A stretch of 64,000 nt of DNA from an uncultured Jannaschia sp. (GCA_947494145.1 CANLTZ010000010.1:124001-188000), one strand, 5' to 3'; positions 18,406 to 27,051 are shown, counted from the stretch's first letter. The notes: a model not told the origin generated them from the letters alone. Numbers and translations are program-made.

Positions 18406-19182
18406 ATGGACTATGAAACCATCCGAGTGAGCCTGCGGGACGGCGTGACCGTGCTGCAATTGGCTCGCCCCGACGTGATGAATGCGCTTTCCACACAGAT
18501 GCGCGCGGAAATCCTGCATGCCGTGAAAGACGCCGAGCGCGCGAGCCGCGTTCTGGTGATGACGGGCAAGGGGCGGGCCTTCTGTTCAGGCCAGGATCTG
18601 GGAGACCGCGCCAACGTGGACAACCTGAACCTGGAGCGCACGCTGCGCGACGAATATGAGCCGATGCTACGCGCTATCTTCGATTGCAAGGTGCCGACAA
18701 TTGCCGCCGTCAACGGGCCCGCTGCGGGGGCGGGGGCCAATCTGGCCTTGGCTTGCGATGTGGTGATTGCCACGGAATCGGCGGTGTTCTTGCAGGCGTT
18801 CACGCGGATCGGGCTGATCCCCGATGCGGGGGGGACCTATTGGTTGCCGCGCCAGATGGGGATGGCCAAGGCCATGGGCGCGGCCTTGTTCGCAGAGCCG
18901 GTGACGGCCCAGCAGGCCAGCGATTGGGGCATGATCTGGGAAGCGGTGCCCGACGACGCCTTTGCCGACCATTGGGCCGAGCGCGCGCGCCACCTGGCCA
19001 ATGGCCCCTCGGCGGCCTATGCGGCCGTCAAGCAGGCCATTCGCGGCAGCTTCGACAACAATCTCGACCAGCAGCTTGCCATGGAGGCGAAGTTGCAGGG
19101 CCAGTGCGGGCAGAGCCGCGATTTCAAGGAAGGGGTCTTGGCCTTCCTGGAAAAGCGGCCCGCCTCGTTCGAGGGCCGGTGA
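18406..19182 (+). CDS. enoyl-CoA hydratase/isomerase, PaaG-like
   Basis: This 258-residue crotonase-fold protein has the acyl-CoA oxyanion-hole blocks FCSGQDLGDRAN and VNGPAAGAGANLALACD. The pattern IGLIPDAGGTYWLPRQMG is most like PaaG, the isomerase that converts ring-1,2-epoxyphenylacetyl-CoA to the oxepin in aerobic phenylacetate breakdown. No other paa genes lie nearby, so a generic enoyl-CoA hydratase/isomerase role is equally possible. Confidence 0.85.
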   Translation: MDYETIRVSLRDGVTVLQLARPDVMNALSTQMRAEILHAVKDAERASRVLVMTGKGRAFCSGQDLGDRANVDNLNLERTLRDEYEPMLRAIFDCKVPTIAAVNGPAAGAGANLALACDVVIATESAVFLQAFTRIGLIPDAGGTYWLPRQMGMAKAMGAALFAEPVTAQQASDWGMIWEAVPDDAFADHWAERARHLANGPSAAYAAVKQAIRGSFDNNLDQQLAMEAKLQGQCGQSRDFKEGVLAFLEKRPASFEGR

Positions 19183-19240
19183 TGTTGCCCAGCCTTGGGC
19201 CCCCGTGTAGGTAGCCGCGAAACCGACGGAGGTGGGCAGA

Positions 19241-20503
19241 ATGCAATTGCGCCGTGTCGTTGTGACAGGTCTTGGAATGGTGACGCCGCTGGCCAGCGGT
19301 GTGGAAGAGACGTGGACGCGCCTGATCGACGGGCAAAGCGGCGCGGGCCCGATCACGCGCTTTGACGCCGCGCATATGGCGACGACCTATGCCTGTGAGA
19401 TTCCGCGCGGCGACGGAACCGGGGGCACGTTCAATCCCGACGAGTGGATGTTGCCGAAGGAACAGCGGAAGGTCGATGATTTCATCCTTTACGGGATGGC
19501 GGCGGCGGAACAGGCCATCAAGGATTCCGGGTGGGACCCGGATGAGGCGGGCAAGCTGCGCACGGGCGTGATGATCGGCGCGGGGATCGGTGGCCTGGAG
19601 ACGATTGCGGAAACGGCTGTCACGCTCAAGGAGCGGGGGCCGCGCCGGGTGTCGGCGTTCTTTATTACTGCGGCGTTAATTAACCTTGTGTCAGGGCAGG
19701 TAGGAATTCGTTATGGTTTCAAGGGTCCTAACCATGCGCCCGTGACGGCTTGTTCCACCGGGTGTCATGCCATCGGGGATGCGAGCCGTATGATCGCGCT
19801 GGGCGATGCGGATGTCATGATCGCGGGCGGGGCGGAAAGCCCGATCTGCGAGATCGGCATCGCGGGCTTCAATGCGTGCAAGGCTTTGTCAACCAGATGG
19901 GCCGATGATCCGACCAAGGCGTCACGGCCTTATTCGGAGGACCGCGACGGGTTCGTCATGGGCGAAGGCGCGGGCATCGTCGTGCTGGAGGAATATGAGC
20001 AGGCCGTGGCGCGAGGCGCCAAGATCTATGCCGAAATCCGCGGCTACGGCATGTCGGGCGACGCCTATCACATCACCGCGCCGTCGGAAGACGGTGACGG
20101 GGCGGAGCGGTCCATGCGCGCGGCACTGAAATCGGCCGGGATGGAGCCGGGGGATGTGGATTACATCAACGCCCACGGCACCTCGACCATGGCGGACACG
20201 ATCGAGCTGGCCGCGGTGGAGCGGATGATGGGCGATGCGGCGGCCAAGGCCACGATGTCGTCGACGAAATCGGCCATAGGGCATTTGCTGGGGGCTGCGG
20301 GCGCGGTGGAGGCGATCTTCTGCATCCTGGCCTTGCGCGACCAGGTGGCGCCGCCGACATTGAACCTGGATACGCCAGCGGTGGACAGTAAGTTGTCCCT
20401 TGCGCCGAACGTCGCCGAGCGGCGCAAGATCGACGTGGTCTTGTCGAATTCCTTCGGATTCGGCGGTACGAACGCATCGCTGGTCATGTCGAAACCAGTT
20501 TAA
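19241..20503 (+). CDS. fabF: 3-oxoacyl-ACP synthase II
   Basis: The condensing enzyme of fatty acid elongation, 420 residues long. Catalytic Cys lies in TACSTGCHAI and the two histidines in NAHGTSTMADTIE and AIGHLLGAAGA; the C-terminal block is NSFGFGGTNASLV. The ATG at 19241 is preferred over a GTG at 19232 because GGAGG ends eight bases before it. It is followed after 20 bases by mltG. In relatives fabF usually follows acpP, but here that gene is 8.7 kb away on the opposite strand. Confidence 0.96.
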   Translation: MQLRRVVVTGLGMVTPLASGVEETWTRLIDGQSGAGPITRFDAAHMATTYACEIPRGDGTGGTFNPDEWMLPKEQRKVDDFILYGMAAAEQAIKDSGWDPDEAGKLRTGVMIGAGIGGLETIAETAVTLKERGPRRVSAFFITAALINLVSGQVGIRYGFKGPNHAPVTACSTGCHAIGDASRMIALGDADVMIAGGAESPICEIGIAGFNACKALSTRWADDPTKASRPYSEDRDGFVMGEGAGIVVLEEYEQAVARGAKIYAEIRGYGMSGDAYHITAPSEDGDGAERSMRAALKSAGMEPGDVDYINAHGTSTMADTIELAAVERMMGDAAAKATMSSTKSAIGHLLGAAGAVEAIFCILALRDQVAPPTLNLDTPAVDSKLSLAPNVAERRKIDVVLSNSFGFGGTNASLVMSKPV

Positions 20504-20523
20504 CACCGAGGTGCAAGCGTCTG

Positions 20524-21690
20524 ATGTGGAAGCATATTGCAGCCAACGTGCTTACGCTTGGGGTGGTGGCCATTGCCTGCCTTGCGGCGATCATCCAGAT
20601 CGGAAAATCGCAATGGTCGGCAACGGGTCCGCTGGCGGAGGCGACGTTTTTCGAAGTGCCCCGCGGCGCATCCATGCGGTCGGTCAGTGAGCGGCTGGCG
20701 GAAGCGGGCATTATTTCGTCTGACAGCATCTTCCGGATCGGGGCCAATTATTCCGAGTTGGATGATGATCTGAAATTCGGAACTTATGAGATACCGGCCG
20801 GTGCCTCGATGCCGGATGTGCTGGAGATCGTGACGGCGGGGGGGCCATCGGTCTTTCCGTTCACGGTCACCTATCTGATCCGGTCCCAGGGCCCGGAAAT
20901 TCGCGTTCGGGAACGGTTGCCGGGCCAGGAGCAAGCGACCGAGCTTGCCACCTTCGCGCCGGGCGACCCGGTGCCGGAGGGCTACACGGCGTTGTTGGAC
21001 CGGGGCGTGCCGATCACCTGGCGCGTGTCGGTGGCGCCGGGTCTTACCTCCTGGGAGGTGATCGAGGGTTTGAAGGGCGCCGATTTCCTGACCGGGGCCG
21101 AGGACTTGGAGGTCCCGGCGGAGGGGAGCCTTGCGCCAGACACCTATGAAGTGGCGCAGGGGGACGATGCGGCGGACCTCGTGGCGCGGATGCGCGGCGC
21201 CCAGGAGCGGCTGTTGGCAGATGCCTGGGCCAGCCGCGTGCCGGGTCTGCCCATCGAGACGCCAGAGGAGGCGCTGACGCTGGCCTCGATCATCGAGAAG
21301 GAAACCGGGGTTGCGGAAGAACGTGGCGTAGTCGCGGGGGTTTTCACCAACCGGCTGAACCGCGGGATGCGTCTACAGACGGACCCGACGGTGATTTATG
21401 GGATCACCAACGGGCAGGGGCCTTTGGGACGCGGGATACGGGCCAGCGAGTTGCGGGCGGCGACGCCTTACAACACCTATGTCATCGACGGGCTGCCGCC
21501 CACGCCCATCGCGAATCCGGGGCCGGAAGCCATCCGCGCGGCGGTGAACCCGGAGGCGACGGATTATATCTTCTTCGTTGCGGACGGCACTGGGGGCCAC
21601 GCCTTTGCGGCGACCCTGGCGGAGCACAATGAGAACGTGGCTGCCTGGCGGGCCATCGAGGCAGAGCGGGACGCGGCTTCGGGGAATTGA
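20524..21690 (+). CDS. mltG: endolytic murein transglycosylase MltG
   Basis: This 388-residue membrane-anchored enzyme cuts nascent glycan strands and helps set their length. It has one N-terminal helix (VLTLGVVAIACLAAIIQI), a LysM-like segment (FEVPRGASMRSVSERLAEAGII) and the catalytic Glu region LASIIEKETGVAEER. The typical blocks LQTDPTVIYGI and TPYNTYVIDGLPPTPIANPG follow. It is the last housekeeping gene before the GTA cluster. Confidence 0.94.
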   Translation: MWKHIAANVLTLGVVAIACLAAIIQIGKSQWSATGPLAEATFFEVPRGASMRSVSERLAEAGIISSDSIFRIGANYSELDDDLKFGTYEIPAGASMPDVLEIVTAGGPSVFPFTVTYLIRSQGPEIRVRERLPGQEQATELATFAPGDPVPEGYTALLDRGVPITWRVSVAPGLTSWEVIEGLKGADFLTGAEDLEVPAEGSLAPDTYEVAQGDDAADLVARMRGAQERLLADAWASRVPGLPIETPEEALTLASIIEKETGVAEERGVVAGVFTNRLNRGMRLQTDPTVIYGITNGQGPLGRGIRASELRAATPYNTYVIDGLPPTPIANPGPEAIRAAVNPEATDYIFFVADGTGGHAFAATLAEHNENVAAWRAIEAERDAASGN

Positions 21691-22103
21691 GGCGGACAGT
21701 CATCAGGCTTGGTGGAAGCCGGGGTATCGGCGGGCCATGCTGCGGCCTTCAGACGGGTCTTCTGGTGGGCTTTATCCTTGCAAGGCCATTGCTCCGCCCC
21801 AGCGAGGCGCTGAGATCAGCCAAGTCGCCGTGCCGGGGGGGCAGCCCGGCGATTGACCCGGCGCTTTGCGGACTTGAACCCGGTCCGGGCGCGCAGAGCG
21901 CGCACGGGGCTGGAACCTTCATTATCAGTAGCTTACAAGAAAAGTGAGCAATTCGTGATTTAGGGTGTTGACCCACCGAGCGCTCAAAAACATCTTTCTG
22001 CCAAGCTGGAAGAAATGGGCAAGGCGGCCAGGGGGCAACCCCGGTCGCCTTTCTTGTTTCGATGTCGTGCGGACCAAACGAAACCTGCACGGAGCTTACG
22101 GGG
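21691..22103. promoter_or_regulatory. GTA upstream and leader region
   Basis: This 413-base non-coding stretch lies between mltG and GTA gene 1. It contains a GC-rich hairpin (GCGCGC-AGA-GCGCGC near 21889-21903) and an AT-rich segment at about 21915-21965 suited to a promoter. A possible -35/-10 pair follows: TTGACC at 21969-21974, then CATCTT after 17 bases. Last is the terminator-like hairpin at 22021-22060. I see no TTAA-N7-TTAA CtrA site, in keeping with indirect CtrA control of GTA clusters elsewhere. The promoter itself is inferred. Confidence 0.5.
22021..22060 (+). terminator. terminator-like hairpin just before GTA gene 1
   Basis: A 9-bp stem (AAGGCGGCC with GGTCGCCTT, one G-T pair) is extended by an inner GGGG-CAA-CCCC helix and followed by TTCTTGTTT. 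The whole has the form of an intrinsic terminator. It ends 44 bases before the g1 start, so it either stops upstream transcripts or acts as an attenuator in the GTA leader. Confidence 0.55.
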
Positions 22104-22457
22104 ATGCGAGAGCAAGAAGGAGTGTTTGAGTCCGACTTTGACGAGGCGGACGATTTGGGGCGGGCGGTGACGCGGGCGAGAGACATGCTCGTGTCGACGA
22201 CCAATTTGTTGTCGGGGCAAGTCAGGAAACTGAACGCCCTGTCAGAAGAAGAACGGCAAGTGAAGGGGCTGGATGCCGTGTTGAAGGATCTCAACAGGGC
22301 CCTGGCGGTTGCCGATGAAATGGAAAGGAAGGTGGCCGATGCAAAACGCATCGAAAGGGGCGGAGATGGCTTCGACCTCAACGAAGCACGCGCTCAGATC
22401 AGGGGCCGCCTTGATCGCATCCGCAAGCAAAGCGGAGCGGGAAGCATTTCTGAATGA
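22104..22457 (+). CDS. GTA gene 1, small terminase protein
   Basis: First gene of the GTA cluster. The 117-residue acidic, mostly helical protein has a coiled-coil core (LVSTTNLLSGQVRKLNALSEEERQ, DAVLKDLNRALAVADEMERKVAD). It corresponds to Rhodobacter capsulatus GTA gp1, the small terminase subunit that works with the large terminase in headful packaging of cell DNA. The ATG at 22104 follows GGAG with a nine-base spacer. The 3' end overlaps the large terminase gene by more than 90 bases. Confidence 0.82.
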   Translation: MREQEGVFESDFDEADDLGRAVTRARDMLVSTTNLLSGQVRKLNALSEEERQVKGLDAVLKDLNRALAVADEMERKVADAKRIERGGDGFDLNEARAQIRGRLDRIRKQSGAGSISE

Positions 22458-23736
22458 GTTGACTGAAAATGAGCTGGGATCATTACCCTGGCTTTTCGAT
22501 TTCTGGGCCTTGGAGCACCAATTGCCGCCAGAGGGAGAGTGGCGGACATGGGTCATCCTGGGTGGGCGCGGCGCGGGGAAAACCCGCGCCGGAGCCGAGT
22601 GGGTACGCTCGAAAGCGGAAGGGTCCCGGCCGTTGCAGGCCGGGACATGTCGGCGGATTGCGCTGGTGGGGGAAACCTTCGATCAGGTTCGAGAGGTCAT
22701 GATCGAGGGGGATAGCGGGGTACTGGCTTGTTCCCCCCCGGATCGCAGGCCGGTCTGGAAGGCAGGCCAGCGCAAGCTGGTTTGGCCCAACGGGGCGGAG
22801 GCGATTGCCTGTTCGGCCTATGACCCCGAGACGCTTCGCGGGCCGCAATTCGACGGGGCCTGGGCGGATGAATTGGGGAAATGGAAGCAGGCCGAAGAAG
22901 CCTGGACACAGTTGCAGTTTTGTTTGCGGCTTGGGGATTTGCCGCAATGCGCGGTGACGACGACGCCGCGGAATGTCGGTGTGCTGAAGGAGTTATTGGC
23001 ACGGCCGAGTACGGTAAAGACTCATGCCCCGACCGAGGCCAACCGCGCCAATCTGGCGGAAGGCTTCCTGGAAGAGGTTCGGGCGAAGTTCGAAGGGACG
23101 CGCCTGGGTCGGCAGGAATTGGATGGCATCCTGGTGGAAGATATGGAGGGGGCCTTCTGGAATTCGGCCATGTTGGAGGCTGGGCGCGACACGGCGCCCG
23201 AGAGTTTCGACCGGATCGTTGTGGGCGTTGACCCGGCGGTGACATCGGGCGGGGCCTCGGACGAGACAGGGATCGTCGTCGTCGGTGCGATCACGCAAGG
23301 TGCGGTGAAGGATTGGAAGGCCTGGGTGTTGGAAGATGCGTCGGTCGCGGCGGCATCGCCCACGCAATGGGCCGAGGCGGTGGCCGGGGCCTATGATAGG
23401 TGGGACGCCGACCGCGTGGTGGCCGAGGGCAACCAGGGCGGTGACATGATCGAAGCGGTGCTGCGGCAAGTGGCGCCGCAGGTGAGTTACCGCAAGGTGA
23501 CGGCGCGCGCGGCCAAGGGCGCGCGGGCAGAGCCGGTTGCAGCCCTTTATGAGCAGGGGCGGGTGCGCCATGTTCGCGGGTTGGCCGCGTTGGAAGACCA
23601 GATGTGCCGCATGGGCCGCGGAGGCTTTGGCGGGGCAGGGTCGCCCGACCGGGTCGACGCGCTGGTCTGGGCGCTGTGGGAAGCGTTGCTTGACCCGGCG
23701 AAGGGGCGAGCGGGACCGCGAATGCGGGTTCTGTAA
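22339..23736 (+). CDS. GTA gene 2, terminase large subunit
   Basis: The ATP-driven DNA-packaging motor and nuclease of the GTA, about 465 residues. Walker A is GGRGAGKT (about residues 75-82), an acidic Walker B-like region is FDGAWADELGKW, and the nuclease domain opens with VVGVDPAVTSGG. Two starts are plausible: ATG 22339, preceded by AGGAAGG, and ATG 22366. Either way the gene overlaps g1. A strong terminator follows the stop. Confidence 0.93.
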   Translation: MQNASKGAEMASTSTKHALRSGAALIASASKAEREAFLNELTENELGSLPWLFDFWALEHQLPPEGEWRTWVILGGRGAGKTRAGAEWVRSKAEGSRPLQAGTCRRIALVGETFDQVREVMIEGDSGVLACSPPDRRPVWKAGQRKLVWPNGAEAIACSAYDPETLRGPQFDGAWADELGKWKQAEEAWTQLQFCLRLGDLPQCAVTTTPRNVGVLKELLARPSTVKTHAPTEANRANLAEGFLEEVRAKFEGTRLGRQELDGILVEDMEGAFWNSAMLEAGRDTAPESFDRIVVGVDPAVTSGGASDETGIVVVGAITQGAVKDWKAWVLEDASVAAASPTQWAEAVAGAYDRWDADRVVAEGNQGGDMIEAVLRQVAPQVSYRKVTARAAKGARAEPVAALYEQGRVRHVRGLAALEDQMCRMGRGGFGGAGSPDRVDALVWALWEALLDPAKGRAGPRMRVL

Positions 23737-23746
23737 CGGATAAGCG

Positions 23747-23770
23747 GGGGCCTTCGGGCCCCTTTTTCTT
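23747..23770 (+). terminator. intrinsic terminator between GTA g2 and g3
   Basis: GGGGCC-TTCG-GGCCCC followed directly by TTTTTCTT: a perfect six-bp GC stem with an extra-stable TTCG tetraloop and a U-run. It lies inside the GTA operon, in the only sizeable gap (58 bases) between g2 and g3. Confidence 0.85.
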
Positions 23771-23794
23771 TGAACGCTACGAAGAGGACAGGCC

Positions 23795-24946
23795 ATGTTC
23801 GGATTTGGTCGAAAGACGACGCCAGTGGCAGAGGTAAAGGCCTCGGCGACGGGGCGTGTCGCGGCAATGGGAAGTAGCGGTCGGGCTGTCTGGTCGCCGC
23901 GCGATACCGGATCGCTGGTGCGGCTTGGCTTCACCGGGAACCCCGTGGGCTTTCGCGCGGTCAAGCTGGTGGCGGAGGCGGCGGCCGCCGTGCCGCTGGT
24001 GTTCCACGACCGGGAGGGCCGTTTGGACATCCATCCGGTGCTGGACCTGCTGGCGCGCCCTAACCCTGGGCAGAGCCGGTCGGAATGGCTTGAGGCGCTG
24101 TTTGGGCAGATCCTGCTGACCGGCAATGGCTATGTCGAGGGAGTTGGCGCGGGCGGTCTGCCGGGTGAGCTGCATGTTCTACGCTCGGACCGGATGTCGG
24201 TTGTGCCCGGACCGGATGGCTGGCCCGTGGCCTATGACTATACCGTCGGCGGGCGCAAGCATCGCTTCCAGGTGGGCGAGCTTTCCCCTGTCTGTCACAT
24301 CCGCGCGTTCCATCCGACGGATGACCATTACGGGCTGAGCCCGATGCAGGCGGCGGCGTCGGCGGTGGATGTGCACAATGCGGCGTCTCGCTGGTCGAAG
24401 GGGTTGCTGGACAATGCCGCGCGGCCCTCGGGCGCGATCGTGCATCTGGGCGAGCAGGAATTGTCGCCCGAGCAGTTCGACCGCCTGTCGGTGGAATTGG
24501 AGGCCAACCATCAGGGCGCGCGCAATGCCGGGCGGCCCATGCTGTTGGAAGGCGGGTTGGACTGGAAGCCCATGGGGTTCTCGCCCTCGGACATGGAGTT
24601 CCAGAAGACCAAGGAAGCCGCCGCGCGAGAGATCGCCACGGCGTTCGGTGTGCCGCCCATGATGCTGGGTATCCCGGGGGACGCGACCTATGCCAATTAC
24701 GCAGAGGCCAATCGGGCTTTCTATCGCCTGACGGTTCTGCCGCTGGTGGGCAAGGTTTGCGAGGCCTTGTCCCATTGGCTGGGGCTGCATCTGGGGGAGC
24801 GCGCGGCGCTGCTGGTGGATCGCGACCGCGTGCCCGCTTTGGGTTCCGAGCGCGATGCGGAATGGACCCGGATTGCCGCCGCCGATTTCCTGACCACCGA
24901 CGAGAAGCGGAGGCTTCTGGGATTGGCGCCATTGGGTGAGGCGTGA
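23795..24946 (+). CDS. GTA gene 3, portal protein (HK97 family)
   Basis: The dodecameric ring at the head vertex through which DNA enters and leaves. The 383-residue protein shows HK97-portal blocks: NPVGFRAVKLVAEAAAAVPLVF, HPVLDLLARPNPGQSRSEWLEAL, LSPMQAAASAVDVHNAASRW and AFGVPPMMLGIPGDATYANYAEANRAF. It starts after the g2/g3 terminator, with AGAGGACAGG as ribosome site. Its stop overlaps the next start (GTGA). Confidence 0.94.
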   Translation: MFGFGRKTTPVAEVKASATGRVAAMGSSGRAVWSPRDTGSLVRLGFTGNPVGFRAVKLVAEAAAAVPLVFHDREGRLDIHPVLDLLARPNPGQSRSEWLEALFGQILLTGNGYVEGVGAGGLPGELHVLRSDRMSVVPGPDGWPVAYDYTVGGRKHRFQVGELSPVCHIRAFHPTDDHYGLSPMQAAASAVDVHNAASRWSKGLLDNAARPSGAIVHLGEQELSPEQFDRLSVELEANHQGARNAGRPMLLEGGLDWKPMGFSPSDMEFQKTKEAAAREIATAFGVPPMMLGIPGDATYANYAEANRAFYRLTVLPLVGKVCEALSHWLGLHLGERAALLVDRDRVPALGSERDAEWTRIAAADFLTTDEKRRLLGLAPLGEA

Positions 24947-25176
24947 GCGCGCTGCGCAGCGGAGGCTCCCGCTTTTTGTATGACAGCTTCGACGCCGCCA
25001 ATGCCCGGATCGACGCCAACGAGCGCGTCATGGAGGAGCGCTGGGAGGGGCTGAATTTTCGGCTTCGCCAGATCGAATGTTCGCTTGAACGCCTGGAGCG
25101 CCGGCTTTGGCTGGCGGTGATGGGTGTCGCGGGAACGGTCCTGGCGCAGGGCGTCAGCTATTTGATTTCACTCTGA
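24943..25176 (+). CDS. GTA gene 3.5, small membrane-type head-formation protein
   Basis: A 77-residue protein with a charged amphipathic N-terminal half, likely coiled (DAANARIDANERVMEERWEGLNFRLRQIE), and one C-terminal hydrophobic segment (LWLAVMGVAGTVLAQGVSYLISL). Position and layout match the small gene between portal and protease in Rhodobacter capsulatus GTA, which is needed for particle formation. It begins with GTG overlapping the portal stop by four bases. Confidence 0.75.
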   Translation: MSALRSGGSRFLYDSFDAANARIDANERVMEERWEGLNFRLRQIECSLERLERRLWLAVMGVAGTVLAQGVSYLISL

Positions 25177-25193
25177 CAAAAAGGAGACCCCGC

Positions 25194-25721
25194 ATGGGTC
25201 TGGAACGGAAGTTCGCGCATGGGGATGCCCCCGTGCGGCTGGAGGAGGGTGCCCGGATCACGGGCTATGCCTCATGGTTCGGGGTCGAAGATACGGGCCG
25301 CGACGTGGTGGCGCCGGGCGCCTATTGCGACAGCCTGGCACGCGCCTCGGCCGAAAGTCGGTCGATCAAGATGCTGTGGCAGCACGACCCGGCGCAGGTG
25401 ATCGGCGTTTGGGACGAAGTCCGAGAGGATGATCGCGGGCTCTTCGTGAAGGGCCGTTTGCTGCCTGGCGTCGAAAAAGCCCGCGAGGCGGCTGCCTTGA
25501 TCGAGGCGGGCGCGCTGGACGGGCTGTCCATCGGCTACACGGTCCGACGGGCTGTCAAAGACAATCAGGGGCGCAGGCTTCTGAAGGAACTGGAGCTTTG
25601 GGAAGTGTCGCTTGTGACCTTTCCGATGCTGCCCAGTGCGCGGGTCGGGGCCAAGGCGGACCCCATGCGCGACGTGGCGCGGGCACTGAGGGCCGCGCGT
25701 GAGGAACTGGCGCGCGACTGA
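25194..25721 (+). CDS. GTA gene 4, prohead protease (HK97 family)
   Basis: It processes the capsid protein during head maturation. It is 175 residues long and shows the herpesvirus/HK97 serine protease pattern: IKMLWQHDPAQVIGVW with the catalytic His, and GALDGLSIGYTV with the catalytic Ser. The start at 25194 follows AAGGAG, which rules out the longer in-frame extension. The capsid gene follows with a gap of about 30 bases. Confidence 0.92.
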   Translation: MGLERKFAHGDAPVRLEEGARITGYASWFGVEDTGRDVVAPGAYCDSLARASAESRSIKMLWQHDPAQVIGVWDEVREDDRGLFVKGRLLPGVEKAREAAALIEAGALDGLSIGYTVRRAVKDNQGRRLLKELELWEVSLVTFPMLPSARVGAKADPMRDVARALRAAREELARD

Positions 25722-25750
25722 TGCCGCCGAACACCGGAAAGGGACGTCCC

Positions 25751-26893
25751 ATGAGCCATGACGGCGTGGGCGAAGTCACCGAGGCGCTGGCTGGATTGGT
25801 CAGCGACTTCAAGGGCTTTCGCCAACAGATCACTGAAAAGATGCAAAAACAGGAAGAGCGTCTGATGACCCAACATACCCCCCGCCCGATGCTTGAGACC
25901 GCCGGCGCCGTCGACGCGCCCCACCAGAAGGCCATGGATGCCTATCTGCGTTCGGGCGATGATGACGGGCTGCGTGCCCTGGCATTGGACGCCAAGTCCA
26001 TGAACACGACCGTGTCCGCCGAGGGCGGCTATCTGGTCGATCCGCAGACCGCGGAGACGGTGAAGACGGTTCTGACCTCGTCGGCCTCGATCCGTGCCAT
26101 TGCCAATGTCGTCAACGTCGAGGCCACGTCCTATGACGTGCTGATCGACCGCAGCGAAACCGGTGCTGGCTGGGCCACGGAAGCGGGCCCCGGCGGCGAG
26201 ACCGGCACGCCGATCTTCGATCGTATCTCGATCCCGCTCAATGAGTTGTCGGCGCTGCCGAAGGCAAGCCAGCGTCTGCTGGATGACGCCGCCTTCGACA
26301 TCGAAAGCTGGTTGGCGGGTCGGATCGCCGATAAGTTTTCCACCGCGGAAGCGGCGGCTTTTGTCGCGGGCGACGGCGTGGACAAGCCTACGGGCTTTCT
26401 GACCTATGCCTCCGTCCCGGATGCGTCCTGGGCTTGGGGTTCGCTAGGCTATGTGGCGACGGGTGCCGCGGGCGAGTTCGACGTCGACAAGCCGTCGGAT
26501 GCGGTCGTGGATCTGGTCTATGCGCTGGGTGCCAAGTACCGCGCCAACGCGACCTTCGTCATGAATTCGAAGACGGCGGGCGCCGTTCGCAAGATGAAGG
26601 ATGCCGATGGCCGCTTCCTCTGGAGTGACAGCCTGTCGTCGGGCCAGCCCGCGCAGCTGATGGGCTATCCGGTGCTGATCGCCGAGGACATGCCTGACAT
26701 CGGCGAAGATGCGACGGCCATCGCGTTTGGCGACTTCGGCACCGGCTACACCGTGGCTGAACGCCCCGATCTGCGGATCCTGCGGGACCCGTTCAGCGCC
26801 AAGCCCCACGTGCTGTTCTATGCGACCAAGCGCGTTGGTGGCGATGTGACGGACTTTGCCGCGATCAAGCTGCTGAAGTTCGCAGAAGCCTGA
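25751..26893 (+). CDS. GTA gene 5, major capsid protein (HK97 fold)
   Basis: The main head subunit, about 380 residues. A helical, charged N-terminal delta region (about residues 1-50) is expected to be removed by the gp4 protease. The HK97 core then runs from MNTTVSAEGGYLVDPQTAETV to the end, with typical blocks ASQRLLDDAAFDIESWLAGRI, GDGVDKPTGFL and MGYPVLIAEDMP. The ATG at 25751 is preceded by GGAAAGGGA. An ATG overlapping the g4 stop (25721) is an alternative. A strong hairpin follows the stop. Confidence 0.95.
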   Translation: MSHDGVGEVTEALAGLVSDFKGFRQQITEKMQKQEERLMTQHTPRPMLETAGAVDAPHQKAMDAYLRSGDDDGLRALALDAKSMNTTVSAEGGYLVDPQTAETVKTVLTSSASIRAIANVVNVEATSYDVLIDRSETGAGWATEAGPGGETGTPIFDRISIPLNELSALPKASQRLLDDAAFDIESWLAGRIADKFSTAEAAAFVAGDGVDKPTGFLTYASVPDASWAWGSLGYVATGAAGEFDVDKPSDAVVDLVYALGAKYRANATFVMNSKTAGAVRKMKDADGRFLWSDSLSSGQPAQLMGYPVLIAEDMPDIGEDATAIAFGDFGTGYTVAERPDLRILRDPFSAKPHVLFYATKRVGGDVTDFAAIKLLKFAEA

Positions 26894-26901
26894 TTTGGTT
26901 T

Positions 26902-26921
26902 GGCAGCCCTGGCGGGCTGCC
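26902..26921 (+). other. hairpin after the capsid gene
   Basis: GGCAGCCC-TGGC-GGGCTGCC is a perfect 8-bp stem with a 4-base loop, nine bases after the capsid stop. No T-run follows, so it is more likely an mRNA-stabilising or processing element than a full terminator. It would help raise capsid above downstream products. Confidence 0.6.
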
Positions 26922-27051
26922 CCAAGCACCCCCCGCATCAGTGCGGGTGCGGGGGTGGGACGGGGCCGGTGGCCTCCGGCCTGGTCCGCACGCGCGGCCT
27001 GCCGGTTCCGTCCTGACTTCAATCGAAATTCTTGCCCATGCGGAGGTGCCG

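Noticed and set aside
21860-21945. tRNA-like sequence (GACTTGAACCC and ATTATCAG-like stretches) upstream of the GTA
   Set aside because: The T-arm stem does not pair, there is no acceptor stem or CCA end at the right distance, and no cloverleaf can be drawn on either strand.
21687-21947. 86-codon open frame between mltG and GTA g1
   Set aside because: Composition is Gly/Pro/Arg-rich, there is no ribosome site or family motif, and it overlaps the likely promoter.
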